Origin: Actinotalea sp. Marseille-Q4924
GTDB lineage: Bacteria; Actinomycetota; Actinomycetes; Actinomycetales; Cellulomonadaceae
DNA: 64,000 bases
Assembly (NCBI RefSeq): GCF_916618755.1
Contig: NZ_CAKAKB010000002.1
Location: 62,001-126,000, forward strand
Reading direction: 5' to 3'
The position numbers and the translations under genes were made by a program. This document shows positions 1-7,655 of the stretch, piece by piece; the first letter of the stretch is position 1; the number at the start of each line of letters is the position of its first letter. Below the pieces are notes generated by a model. It saw only the letters and a list, made by a program, of their open reading frames with translations. It had not been told where the DNA came from and did not search any database.

Positions 1-67
1 CCAACCCGACGACGCAGATGACCGCGACGTAGGGGATGAGCAGAGAGGGCGGGGCCGAGCGTCTCAC
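1..67 (-). CDS. N-terminal fragment of a membrane protein, cut by the left edge
   Basis: A reading frame on the minus strand starts with GTG (65-67) and runs off the window. The 22 visible residues begin with two arginines and a short Pro-rich stretch, followed by a hydrophobic segment (LLIPYVAVICVVGL) that looks like a first membrane helix. A GGAAGG Shine-Dalgarno-like sequence lies about 9 bases upstream of the GTG. The style resembles small DUF3311-type proteins found next to sodium/solute symporters, but too little is visible to decide. The GTG lies in the loop of a perfect hairpin (48-78), so the frame could also be chance sequence inside a terminator. Confidence 0.35.
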   Translation of the reverse strand, partial: MRRSAPPSLLIPYVAVICVVGL

Positions 68-78
68 GCGGCCCCGCC
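48..78. terminator. Perfect 10-bp hairpin, terminator or translation-control element
   Basis: GGCGGGGCCG (48-57) and CGGCCCCGCC (69-78) form a perfect 10-bp stem with an 11-base loop. Read on the plus strand the stem is followed by TTCC, much like the stronger terminator at 23178-23213. Read on the minus strand it lies just after the small peptide gene (96-206) and holds the GTG of the edge gene in its loop. Confidence 0.5.
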
Positions 79-95
79 TTCCGGAGAGTGGTGCT

Positions 96-206
96 TCAGA
101 ACCACTTATGCCCTGCGCCGACGGCCGCGGCGACTGCCACCAGCGTCGCTGCGCTGACCGACATCCGAGCGATGGTGCTGTCCTTAGCTGCGCGCCACTT
201 GTCCAT
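96..206 (-). CDS. 36-residue putative single-pass membrane peptide
   Basis: An ATG at 204-206 preceded by a GAGAGGG Shine-Dalgarno sequence at good spacing opens a 36-codon frame ending in TGA. The peptide has a charged N-terminus (starts MDKWRAAKD), then a hydrophobic Ala/Val-rich stretch of about 16 residues, and ends HKWF. That is the architecture of a small membrane-anchored peptide; no family is recognised. The same strand continues into the edge membrane gene 29 bases downstream, so the two may form an operon, although the hairpin at 48-78 lies between them. Support is the ribosome site, composition and context only. Confidence 0.45.
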   Translation of the reverse strand: MDKWRAAKDSTIARMSVSAATLVAVAAAVGAGHKWF

Positions 207-380
207 GATCGTTAGCCCTCTCGGTCCAGGCGTTCGTCGGCCCGGCGGGCCGTCCCCTGCCACCTCTCCGAGCTGACCCGGAGCGGTGCGATCGCCATCA
301 GTGGTGAAGTCGGCCGGCAGGGCGCGGCCGTGAGGTGATCCTCGCGGGTTTCGCCCGTCCGGTCTACGACTTCCGCGCGG

Positions 381-424
381 TTCGGGTGAAGTTCACACGG
401 GCAAAACGGACAAGATCACCCGAA
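381..424. repeat. 9-bp inverted repeat, TTCGGGTGA / TCACCCGAA
   Basis: TTCGGGTGA (381-389) is perfectly inverted as TCACCCGAA (416-424) around a 26-base spacer. The position, about 160 bases before the DUF6544 start, suits an operator pair or an RNA leader stem. Confidence 0.5.
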
Positions 425-535
425 AGGGCGCCGACAATGGCTTTCACCCTTGTCAGGCCACGTCACGCATGGTTTACACCGCTTCGACACGTTCTCCGAC
501 GGGGCGCGGGAGACGCATTTTCCCCGGCCCGTGGG

Positions 536-555
536 AAGGGACCGAGGTCCCTTTT
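536..555 (+). promoter_or_regulatory. 18-bp palindrome followed by T residues
   Basis: AAGGGACC-GA-GGTCCCTT (536-553) is a perfect palindrome followed immediately by two more T residues, 31 bases before the GTG at 587. It could be a repressor operator or, as RNA, a short attenuator-like hairpin ending in a run of U. Confidence 0.4.
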
Positions 556-586
556 CAGACGCCCTCCACGGCGCGACCGTGGCCCC

Positions 587-1360
587 GTGACAGCGCTCCT
601 CGACGAGGTCCCGCGTGCCCTCCGTGCCGACTGGCGGCGGGTGCTGGGCGCGCCCGCCGGGCGGGACGTGCAGTTCGACCCCGCCATGACGGACGGGCTG
701 CCGGCTGCGGTCGAACGGTGGATGCACCATGCCCTCCGGCCCGGCGTGGTGCTGCACCGGTCCGTCGTCATGCGTCAGCACGGCGAGATCCGCCTGCGCG
801 GGCGGTGGTGGCCGTTCCGGTCGGTCCAGGCGCTCGACCCGTTCCGCGGGTACGTGTGGCCGGTGCGCACGAGGGTCCTCGGGCTCCCGCTCGTCGGGCA
901 CGACGCGCTCGTCGGTGACCGCGCAGCCATGCGTCACCGTCTGCTGGGTCTCGTCCCCGTGGTCGACGCGACGGGGCCCGACCTCGCCCGCAGCGCCGTC
1001 GCGCGTGCCGCGAGCGAGATCTGCTTCGTGCCCGCTGCCGCGCTCGACCCGCGCGTCAGCTGGTCCGCCCTGTCCGACGACGAGGCGGTCGGTGCGGTCG
1101 AGCTGCTCGGTCACCGGCACGAGCTCACGGTGCGGGTCGACGGCGAGGGCCGGCTGCTGCGCGGCACCATGCCGCGGTGGGCGAGCGTGGACGGCGGGCC
1201 GTGGCAGCTCCACCCCTTCGGGGCGGTCTGCGAGGAGGAGTGGACGGTCGACGGCGTGACGGTCCCGCGCGTGGTCGTCGCGGGCTACGGCCCCGGGGAG
1301 TCGTTCCACACCGACGGCGCCTTCATCCGGCTCGTCGTCGACGACGCCCGGTACGCCTGA
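587..1360 (+). CDS. DUF6544 family protein
   Basis: A 257-residue protein when started at GTG 587, which matches the usual length of the family; the frame is open further upstream but that part is Arg-rich and unlike a protein N-terminus. Recognisable family features are the WMHHAL motif, a conserved block on Arg, Gly and Trp residues around the RQHGEIRLRGRWWPF region, and the C-terminal half with many Val/Trp beta-strand-like stretches. No signal peptide or membrane helix is evident. The biochemical function of the family is unknown. A stop codon and about 40 bases separate it from the convergent hydrolase gene at 1400. The ribosome site is weak, so the exact start is uncertain. Confidence 0.75.
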   Translation: MTALLDEVPRALRADWRRVLGAPAGRDVQFDPAMTDGLPAAVERWMHHALRPGVVLHRSVVMRQHGEIRLRGRWWPFRSVQALDPFRGYVWPVRTRVLGLPLVGHDALVGDRAAMRHRLLGLVPVVDATGPDLARSAVARAASEICFVPAAALDPRVSWSALSDDEAVGAVELLGHRHELTVRVDGEGRLLRGTMPRWASVDGGPWQLHPFGAVCEEEWTVDGVTVPRVVVAGYGPGESFHTDGAFIRLVVDDARYA

Positions 1361-1399
1361 CGTCCGCCCGCGCCGTCCGCGCCGCCCGTCGAACACCGG

Positions 1400-2320
1400 T
1401 CAGGCCCGCACGAGGGCGCCCGCCCACGAGGTGACGGCCTCCAGCACCCGCGGGTCGACCGGGCGCCGGGCGTCCTTGCGGTACGTCGCGAGGGTCGGTG
1501 CGCCGGGCCGGCTCCGCAGGATGTGGCTGACGTCGTCGACGAGGACCGTCCGGACCGGACCCGCCACCGTCGCCGCGATCACCTCCAGGTCGTGCGGCGG
1601 CGCCTGGAGGTCCTTGGCGCCGGTGACGGCGAGGACCGGTGCCGTGACGCGGGCGAGGTCGGTGCGCGGGTCGTGGGCCATGAACTCCCGGTGCCACCTC
1701 GCGTTGATCCGTCGCCCGCCGAGCCGGGCGACGTCCGTCGTCGTGGCGCGCACGCGGTCGTGGTTCTTGGCGACCTGCCGGACCAGGTCCGTCCGGAACA
1801 ACCGGAGGAGCAGGCGCACCGGCGCCGGCAGCGTCGGCGCGATCCGCGCGGCCTGCCACCTCAGCAGCTCCTCGCCGGGCGTGGCGGACGCGCTGATCAG
1901 CGCCACGCCGGTGAGGTCGTCCGATCCGGCCGCCACCATCGACGCGACGATCGCACCCTCGCTGTGACCGACGAGCAGGACCCGGTCCGGGCGGACCTCC
2001 GGGCGTGCCCGCAGGGCCGCGAGGGCGGCGCGGGCGTCGTCGGCGAGGTCGGTCAGCCCGGAGGCGAGAAAGCTGCCGGTGCTCTCACCGACGCCCCGCT
2101 TGTCGTACCGCAGCGTGACGAGGCCTGCCGCACCGAGGGCCCCGGCGACCTCGCGGGTGATCCCGAGGCGCAGCTGCCGCGCGTCGGAGTCCCGGTCGAC
2201 CGGTCCGGAACCGGGCAGCACGAGCGCCGCCGGGAAGGGTCCGTCGCCGTCGGGCACGGTGAGGGTGCCGACGAGGGTCTCGCCGGCGGAGCGGAAGCGG
2301 ACGGCGGTTGTGGAGGTCAC
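1400..2320 (-). CDS. Alpha/beta hydrolase (serine hydrolase, S33/BAAT-like)
   Basis: A 306-residue cytoplasmic hydrolase. The nucleophile elbow GHSEG places the catalytic Ser at 120; Asp237 (TGAKD) and His266 (VSHIL) complete the usual triad, and GSGPVDRD near residue 40 is the typical oxyanion-hole loop of the family. The start is GTG at 2320, chosen because AGGAGA lies at ideal spacing and the sequence upstream is not protein-like. It follows the PH-like gene (2365-2724) after 44 bases on the same strand, so both are probably transcribed from the divergent promoter at 2732-2782 and controlled by the regulator at 2790. The substrate is unknown; an ester or peptide is possible. Confidence 0.85.
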   Translation of the reverse strand: MTSTTAVRFRSAGETLVGTLTVPDGDGPFPAALVLPGSGPVDRDSDARQLRLGITREVAGALGAAGLVTLRYDKRGVGESTGSFLASGLTDLADDARAALAALRARPEVRPDRVLLVGHSEGAIVASMVAAGSDDLTGVALISASATPGEELLRWQAARIAPTLPAPVRLLLRLFRTDLVRQVAKNHDRVRATTTDVARLGGRRINARWHREFMAHDPRTDLARVTAPVLAVTGAKDLQAPPHDLEVIAATVAGPVRTVLVDDVSHILRSRPGAPTLATYRKDARRPVDPRVLEAVTSWAGALVRA

Positions 2321-2364
2321 GGTCTCTCCTGGGGAGGGCGAGGCGACGGCGGTGGGCGGGCCGG

Positions 2365-2724
2365 TCAGCGGAGCGATCCGGCGGCGGACCGGATCGCGTC
2401 GGCGACGGTCTGGGCGTCGTCGACGCCCAGGAGCAGCTCCGACCATCGCTGGCCCTCGAGCTCGACGCGGACGGCGGGACGGCGCCCGCGGACGGTGACG
2501 AGGGCACGCCGGCCTCGGCCGCGCCAGGTGCCGACCAGGCGGATCCCGGGCAGGCCGAGTCCCGGTGCCCGCAGCCCGCGTGCTGCTGCGGCGCCGTCGG
2601 GGACGACCTCCACGGTGCGCACGGCGGAGAGCGGGACGTCGGCGTCCCGGAGCAGCCCGAGGAGCTTCTCGGACCGGCTGAGGCGGACGGTGAGTAGGTC
2701 GGTGGTGAGCTGCACGGTGGCCAT
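2365..2724 (-). CDS. Small PH-domain-like hypothetical protein
   Basis: 119 residues starting at ATG 2724, 8 bases after a probable -10 box, so the mRNA may be leaderless. The pattern of alternating beta-strands (VQLTTDLLTVRLS, SAVRTVEVV, RRALVTVRGR, AVRVELEG) followed by a C-terminal helix with DDAQTVADAI resembles bacterial PH-like folds found in small actinobacterial proteins. There are no catalytic motifs or membrane segments. It is the first gene of a two-gene unit with the hydrolase at 1400-2320 and is divergent from the regulator at 2790. The function is not known; the family call rests on fold pattern only. Confidence 0.6.
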   Translation of the reverse strand: MATVQLTTDLLTVRLSRSEKLLGLLRDADVPLSAVRTVEVVPDGAAAARGLRAPGLGLPGIRLVGTWRGRGRRALVTVRGRRPAVRVELEGQRWSELLLGVDDAQTVADAIRSAAGSLR

Positions 2725-2731
2725 GAGCGCA

Positions 2732-2782
2732 ACTGTTCTCGAAATTGAGAATGTTGTCAACCATGAGACAGCGACGTAGGGT
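2732..2782. promoter_or_regulatory. Overlapping divergent promoters with a palindromic operator
   Basis: Plus strand: TTGTCA (2754-2759), 17 bases, TAGGGT (2777-2782), with ATG at 2790 giving a leaderless transcript. Minus strand: TTGACA (2760-2755), 17 bases, AACAGT (2737-2732), with ATG at 2724. The two -35 boxes share the same bases. The inverted repeat TTCTC-N6-GAGAA (2736-2751) fills the spacer of the minus promoter, an ideal site for repression by the neighbouring regulator. Confidence 0.65.
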
Positions 2783-2789
2783 GGCGGAC

Positions 2790-3353
2790 ATGCCGATGAG
2801 CGCCGTGGACGTGGTCCTGCACCCGGTGCGCCTCCGCATCGCGCAGGCGTTCCTCGGCGGACGGGCGCTGACGACCTCGGCGCTGCGCGAGGAGCTCGCC
2901 GACGTGCCGACCGCGACCCTGTACCGGCAGGTGGCGGTCCTGGTAGAGGGCGGCGTGCTCGAGGTCGCCGCGGAGCACCGCGTGCGCGGCGCCGTCGAAC
3001 GCACCTACCGCCTGCAGGAGGGTGCGGCCTACGTCGACGCCGCGGCCGCCGCAGACATGACCGTCGAGCAGCACCGCCAGGCCTTCCTCGTCTTCACCCT
3101 CGGGCTTCTCGGCGACGCCGACCGCTACCTCGCCGCCGGCGACGTCGACCCGGTGCGCGACGGCGTGGGGTACCGGACACACGCGGTGCACCTCTCGGAC
3201 GCGGAGCTCGAGGAGATGGTCCAGGAGCTCCGGGACGTGCTGCTCCCACGGTTCGCCCACGAGCCCGCACCGGGACGACGGCGCCGCCTGTTCAGCACGG
3301 TCCTGCTCCCCGCGGACCCGGGCCCCGCGACGACCGGGGCCGACGCGACCTGA
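2790..3353 (+). CDS. ArsR-like winged-helix transcriptional regulator
   Basis: 187 residues. The N-terminal 90 residues form a helix-turn-helix of the ArsR/HTH_20 type (HPVRLRIAQAFLGGRALTTSALREEL, then TATLYRQVAVLVEGGVLEV as recognition helix and following helix), and the wing is the RVRGAVERTYRL hairpin. The C-terminal half is helical and probably dimerises or senses a ligand; no metal-binding Cys or His cluster is seen. The start ATG 2790 is favoured because a -35/-10 pair ends 7 bases before it. It probably represses itself and the divergent PH-like/hydrolase genes through the palindrome at 2736-2751. Confidence 0.85.
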   Translation: MPMSAVDVVLHPVRLRIAQAFLGGRALTTSALREELADVPTATLYRQVAVLVEGGVLEVAAEHRVRGAVERTYRLQEGAAYVDAAAAADMTVEQHRQAFLVFTLGLLGDADRYLAAGDVDPVRDGVGYRTHAVHLSDAELEEMVQELRDVLLPRFAHEPAPGRRRRLFSTVLLPADPGPATTGADAT

Positions 3354-3405
3354 TCGCGCCGGCCCGGTCCGCCCCCCGGCCCGTCCGCCTCCCGGCCCGT
3401 GGCGG

Positions 3406-6400
3406 TCAGCCGCGCACGGCGTCGGCGAACCGCCCGTCGTGGTCCTCGTCCCCGCGGCGCACGGCCTCGGGCACCCACCCGGTCGCGGTGCGCCGCAGGG
3501 CTGCGCCGTCGCGCGGGTCGAGGGCCACGAGGTGCACCCACCCGCCGGTCACCAGACTCGCGACGTGCGCGTGCCGGCCCAGCACCGCGTCGATCGCCTG
3601 CGGCTCGGCCGCGACGACCGCGAGCAGGCGGACGGGGTCGTGGACCGCGACCCCGCCGTGCCGGACCGACTGCTCCGCCAGGCCCGTGAGGAGGTCACCG
3701 CTCGGACCGGCCAGGACGCCCAGCGCGCCGACCGGGTTGTGCGCCGTCTTCGTGCCCGAGCCCAGGTGCTGCGGGTCGGCCGCGGAGAAGAGGTACTGCG
3801 CGTTGATCCAGTGCGCGACCACGAGCGGTGCGGTGAGGATCGACTCCAGCAGGGCGCCGTCGGGATCCGCGGCAGCGTCGTACTCGTGCAGGAACGACCG
3901 GCCGCCCAGGTCCACCCGGCGGGTCAGGTCCCGCGGTGCCGCGATGAAGAACGCGTTGCCCGCGAGGCCCCACTCGTGCCGCACCTCGCTGCCGTCCAGC
4001 GCCCGACGGCGCACGTGCCGCGCTGCGCGCTCCGGCGTCACCAGCCCGCTCGGCGCGCCGGGCAGGCGCGTGGTCCGCTCGGCTGCCGTCCGCGCCCCGG
4101 CGCTCGCCAGGGCGGCGACCAGGCCGGCGGTGTCGGGGGCGGGCCGCCCGGCGTGGACGCGGACGGTGTCGAGTGCCGTGTCGTGCTCGGCTGCCACGAC
4201 CACGGTGTCCTCCGGCAGGGCGAGGCCCTCCTGCTCCAGCCGCCGGCGCACGGCGGGCGCGTTGAGGGTCGCGGCCGCGAGCCGCGCGTTGAACGCGCCG
4301 CGGCTGCCGCCGCACGCCCCGCAGTCGAACGCGGCCTCGGCAGGGTTGTTCGTCGAGGTGCTCCCGTGCCCGACGAGGACGACGACGGGCGCGGTCCGCG
4401 GACCGTGCAGTCCCGTCGCCCGCACGAGGCCCACGGCGGCGTCGACCAGCCCGGGCCACGCCTCGCCGTCGGCCACGAGCTCCCCGACCGGCACGTCGGG
4501 CACCGCGCGCGCTGACGGCACCAGGGTGAGCGCCACGGTGACGGCACCCTTGATCGCGGCGACGTCGACCGCGGCGAACCCGCCGCCCGGCGCGTCCAGC
4601 GCCCCCCGCAGCGCGCGGAGCAGCAGCGCGCCCACGCCGGGCTCCACGACGACGTCCTCCCGGACGCTCGCCGTGGGCGCGACGAGCACGGGCAGGCGGT
4701 CGGCGGCACGAGCGGCGTGGCCCGTGCCGCACGTGCGCCGGACGGCGAACCCGAAGAAGCCGGCGAAGCCGACCGTCCGGACGTCGGCGACCGCCTCGAG
4801 GTGGCGCCGCAGCGGCTCGCTGCGGACGTCGATGCAGAACACGAGGTCCGCCGACGCGCGCGCGCCCGGCCCACGGCCCACGCCGCTCAGCGCGGCGCCG
4901 TCCGCGTCCAGCACCTCCAGCAGGCCCGCGCGGAGCGCGGCTTCGTGCTCGTCGAGCGACGCGAGGGCGGCGGCCACCAGGTCGTCGTCGGGGGTCCGGA
5001 CGGCCCGCGCCTCCGCCGCCGGGGCGTCACGGCCCACGTGCCCGGCCGGCACCGTGCGGTCGACGGCGGTGCGGGGGTCCGGCAGCGCGCCCGTCACGGC
5101 GAGCGTGGCGACGGCCCGCACGGCGAGGAGGTCCACGAGCGCGGTGCTGTCCAGCGCCGCGGCGGTCGTGCCGCGCCGGCCGAGGAACCCGGCCCAGCCG
5201 GGCAGCCGGAGCAGGGCCGTGCGTGCCCACGGCGTGAGGTCGACGTCAGCGCCCGGCGCGCGGAGTGCGCCGAGCAGGTCGGCGGCCGCGCCCGGGAGCG
5301 CGCTCCGGACCGTCTCGGCGTCGGCGCCGGCGGGCACCGCGCCGGCACGCACCAGGGCGCGGCGCAGCGACGGCTCGTGGACCGCGACCTCCCGGAACCA
5401 CGCCCACAGGTCGCGGTCGCGGGAAGGAGTGGGCCACGGCGTGTCGCCGGTGTCCGTCCATGCCGCGAGCCAGGAGCTCAGCAGGGCGTCGACGACGTCG
5501 AGACCGTCCGTGGCCCGCGGGTCGTCGGCCGCGCTCGACGGCGAGCGTTCGAGCCCCGGCACGGGCGTCCGCCCGCGAGCCGCCGCAGCACGGACGGCGG
5601 CGGCGAAGCCACGCTCCGCATCGGGCAGCAACGGGTTCGTCGCGACGAACTGCTGCCACCCCCACGAGGGCGGGACGGCCTGCGCGGCGGCGTGGACCTG
5701 CGCGGACACGCGGTCGTCGGCGGATGAGCGGCGGGCGCGCTCCAGCAGCGCGCTCGCGGTGGCGGGCGCAGCCCCGTCGGTCGTCGCCGGCGCGTCGGGG
5801 AGCGTCTCGCCCGCCGTCCCTCGGCGGGCGGGGGAGGGGACGCGCGGGACGACCGGGTCGGCCTGGCGGTGCAGCACCGCCCACAGCGGCACGGGTCGTG
5901 CGGAGCGCACCCAGGCACCGGCGACCCCCATGAGGAGGACGACGCCCGCCGCCGCCCAGGCGAGCGGCCCGTCCGCCTCGAGCGGCAGGCCCAGCACGTC
6001 GGCCAGGAGCCGGACGCCGGCGAGCGTCGGCGCGAGCGCCGCGACGCCGAGCGCACCGGCTGCCAGGCGGGTAGGGAGCGGCGCCCGGAGCGCGAGCAGC
6101 CCGTGGCCGCCGGCCGCGGCCGCGACGAGGACCGCCGCGGCCGTGAGCGGGTGGCCCAGGCCGCCGTCGGCGGCGACGAGGACCGCGCCCGCGGTGAGCC
6201 CGACGACGGCGCCGAGGGCGCGGGTGCGGTGCGTCGTCGTCGGCGCGGGGTCGCGGCGGGCACGCGAGATCTGGTCGCCCGCCGCGAGGAACGCGGTGGC
6301 CTTGTAGGCGCCGTGCAGGACGAGGTGCAGCACCGCGGCGGCGTGCGCGCCGACGGCGAGCAGCGTGAGCATGAAGCCCATCTGGGCTGTCGTCGACCAG

Positions 6401-7224
6401 GCGAGGCGGGTCTTGGCGTCCGCCCGGACGAGCAGGCGCGGGAAGGTCACGACGGCGGTGGCAAGCCCCACCGCGGCCAGCACCGCAGCGAGGGCGCCGT
6501 CGCCCCAGACGGGGTGGAGCTGGAGCAGGAGCACGACCGGTGCGTTGACGACGCCGGCGTGCAGGAGGCCGGAGACGGGTGCGGGCGCCACGACGCTGAG
6601 GGGCACCCAGCGGGCGAAGGGGAGCAGGCCGGCGCGCGCGGCCGCGGTGACCAGCAGCGCCCCACCGGCGACCACGAGGACCGGCGAGTCGGTGCCCTCG
6701 GCCCAGGCGACGACGGCCGGCAGGGAGGTGCTGCCCGCCGACGTCGCGAGCAGGGCGACGGCGACGACGAGGGCTCCGTCCCCGACGGCACGGCTGCGAC
6801 GCAGGGCCGCGACGGCCCGCGCCGACGCCGCGGCCCCGGCGCCGTCGTGGTGCCCGACGAGCGGGGTGAGGGCGACCCCGGTGAGGACCCAGGCGGCCAC
6901 GAGGACGAGCAGGTCCTGCGTGGTGACGGCGAGGACGGCCGACCCGGCGGTGAGGAGGAGGAGCCGGTCGTAGCGGGACCGTGCGGGGTCTCCGTCGAGG
7001 TGCCGCAGGGAGAAGCGGGTGAGCACGAGGGCGAGCAGCGCGGTGAGGACCGCGACGGCGGCCCGGTACGGCTCGAGCGCTCCCAGTGCCGCGACGGACA
7101 CGGCAGCGGCGACGGCCACGACCGCCGCGCCGACGGCGGTGCGGCCGCGGGCCGTCGGGAGCGCGGCGGCGAGGAGGAGGACGGCGGCGGGCAGCCCGGC
7201 GAGGAGCGCGTCGATCGATTCCAT
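3406..7224 (-). CDS. DabB-DabA fusion: inorganic carbon (DAB) transporter
   Basis: A 1272-residue fusion. Residues about 1-455 are a multi-helix proton-translocating antiporter module of the NuoL/MrpA type (DabB role). A polar linker follows, then about 500-1272 is the DUF2309 zinc subunit (DabA role). The four DabA zinc ligands are all visible with correct spacing: Cys797 and Asp799 (FCIDVRSE), His953 (VGHGS) and Cys968 (DCGACGG). In characterised systems DabA and DabB are separate proteins that together pump CO2/bicarbonate using the proton gradient. Having both in one chain is unusual. ATG 7224 is chosen over an in-frame ATG at 7242; neither has a clear ribosome site. The gene is divergent from the regulator at 7284, which is the likely controller. 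Confidence 0.88.
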   Translation of the reverse strand: MESIDALLAGLPAAVLLLAAALPTARGRTAVGAAVVAVAAAVSVAALGALEPYRAAVAVLTALLALVLTRFSLRHLDGDPARSRYDRLLLLTAGSAVLAVTTQDLLVLVAAWVLTGVALTPLVGHHDGAGAAASARAVAALRRSRAVGDGALVVAVALLATSAGSTSLPAVVAWAEGTDSPVLVVAGGALLVTAAARAGLLPFARWVPLSVVAPAPVSGLLHAGVVNAPVVLLLQLHPVWGDGALAAVLAAVGLATAVVTFPRLLVRADAKTRLAWSTTAQMGFMLTLLAVGAHAAAVLHLVLHGAYKATAFLAAGDQISRARRDPAPTTTHRTRALGAVVGLTAGAVLVAADGGLGHPLTAAAVLVAAAAGGHGLLALRAPLPTRLAAGALGVAALAPTLAGVRLLADVLGLPLEADGPLAWAAAGVVLLMGVAGAWVRSARPVPLWAVLHRQADPVVPRVPSPARRGTAGETLPDAPATTDGAAPATASALLERARRSSADDRVSAQVHAAAQAVPPSWGWQQFVATNPLLPDAERGFAAAVRAAAARGRTPVPGLERSPSSAADDPRATDGLDVVDALLSSWLAAWTDTGDTPWPTPSRDRDLWAWFREVAVHEPSLRRALVRAGAVPAGADAETVRSALPGAAADLLGALRAPGADVDLTPWARTALLRLPGWAGFLGRRGTTAAALDSTALVDLLAVRAVATLAVTGALPDPRTAVDRTVPAGHVGRDAPAAEARAVRTPDDDLVAAALASLDEHEAALRAGLLEVLDADGAALSGVGRGPGARASADLVFCIDVRSEPLRRHLEAVADVRTVGFAGFFGFAVRRTCGTGHAARAADRLPVLVAPTASVREDVVVEPGVGALLLRALRGALDAPGGGFAAVDVAAIKGAVTVALTLVPSARAVPDVPVGELVADGEAWPGLVDAAVGLVRATGLHGPRTAPVVVLVGHGSTSTNNPAEAAFDCGACGGSRGAFNARLAAATLNAPAVRRRLEQEGLALPEDTVVVAAEHDTALDTVRVHAGRPAPDTAGLVAALASAGARTAAERTTRLPGAPSGLVTPERAARHVRRRALDGSEVRHEWGLAGNAFFIAAPRDLTRRVDLGGRSFLHEYDAAADPDGALLESILTAPLVVAHWINAQYLFSAADPQHLGSGTKTAHNPVGALGVLAGPSGDLLTGLAEQSVRHGGVAVHDPVRLLAVVAAEPQAIDAVLGRHAHVASLVTGGWVHLVALDPRDGAALRRTATGWVPEAVRRGDEDHDGRFADAVRG

Positions 7225-7283
7225 AGCAGAAGGCAAACACATGAAATCAACTGCATGCGACAGGGTTCCGTAGAGTGGGACGC
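7225..7283. promoter_or_regulatory. Divergent promoter region between the DAB fusion and its regulator
   Basis: The region is AT-richer than its surroundings. TAGAGT (7271-7276) lies 7 bases before GTG 7284 and is a good -10 box for a leaderless regulator mRNA. For the minus strand TTGATT (about 7249-7244) could serve as a -35. No strong palindrome is evident. Confidence 0.45.
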
Positions 7284-7637
7284 GTGCGGACCGAGGGCGG
7301 GGCGACCACGAGGACGTGGACGTTCCTGACGAACCATGCGCGCGTGCTCATCGCCGTCGCGCGGGACCCGCAGGCGCGGGTTCGGGACCTCAGTGCCCTC
7401 GTGGGCATCACGGAGCGCGCGACCCAGGGGATCCTCGCGGACCTCGAGAAGGCCGGGTTCGTCACCCGTACCCGGGTCGGTCGGCGCAACGAGTACTCCG
7501 TGCACCCGGACCTGGAGTTCCGTCACCCGCGCGAGGCGGGGCACGACGTCGGCGAGCTGCTCGCCCTCTTCGTGGAGCCCAGCGCCAGCGGGGAGCCGGA
7601 TCCGGCCGGCGTGGAGCCGGGCGTGCGGGAGCCCTGA
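7284..7637 (+). CDS. Winged-helix regulator, probable controller of the DAB transporter
   Basis: 117 residues. A MarR/ArsR-type winged helix covers residues about 10-80: the segment around NHARVLIAVARDP, then VRDLSALVGITERATQGILADLEKAG (helix-turn-helix) and the wing VTRTRVGRRNEYSV. The C-terminus is Glu/Pro-rich and probably disordered. Start is GTG 7284, just 7 bases after a TAGAGT box; an in-frame GTG at 7275 lies inside that box and is less likely. It is divergent from the DabB-DabA gene with a 59-base gap and no other candidate target close by. The signal sensed is unknown; low CO2 or bicarbonate would be a natural guess. Confidence 0.78.
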   Translation: MRTEGGATTRTWTFLTNHARVLIAVARDPQARVRDLSALVGITERATQGILADLEKAGFVTRTRVGRRNEYSVHPDLEFRHPREAGHDVGELLALFVEPSASGEPDPAGVEPGVREP

Positions 7638-7655
7638 GCCGGCGCCCGGACAGCG

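Larger units (their letters stand above)
207..586. other. Intergenic region with several inverted repeats
   Basis: No convincing gene is seen here. A forward frame continuous with the DUF6544 gene runs through it but has Arg/Pro-rich composition unlike the family and no ribosome site. The stretch between about 380 and 500 is less GC-rich than its surroundings and carries inverted repeats (listed separately), so it most likely holds the promoter and leader of the gene at 587 and, on the minus strand, that of the small peptide at 206. Confidence 0.5.

Noticed and set aside
88-276. Forward 62-codon frame at the left edge
   Set aside because: Antisense to the 36-residue peptide gene, no ribosome site, and lies partly inside the intergenic region.
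215-300. tRNA-Ser or riboswitch-like string on the minus strand (GGAGAGGTGGC)
   Set aside because: The following bases do not form a D-arm, anticodon or T-arm, and I could not fit any riboswitch consensus with confidence.
416-1396. Long minus-strand reading frame over the DUF6544 gene
   Set aside because: Arg/Pro/His-rich composition typical of the shadow of a GC-rich gene; no ribosome site or family features.
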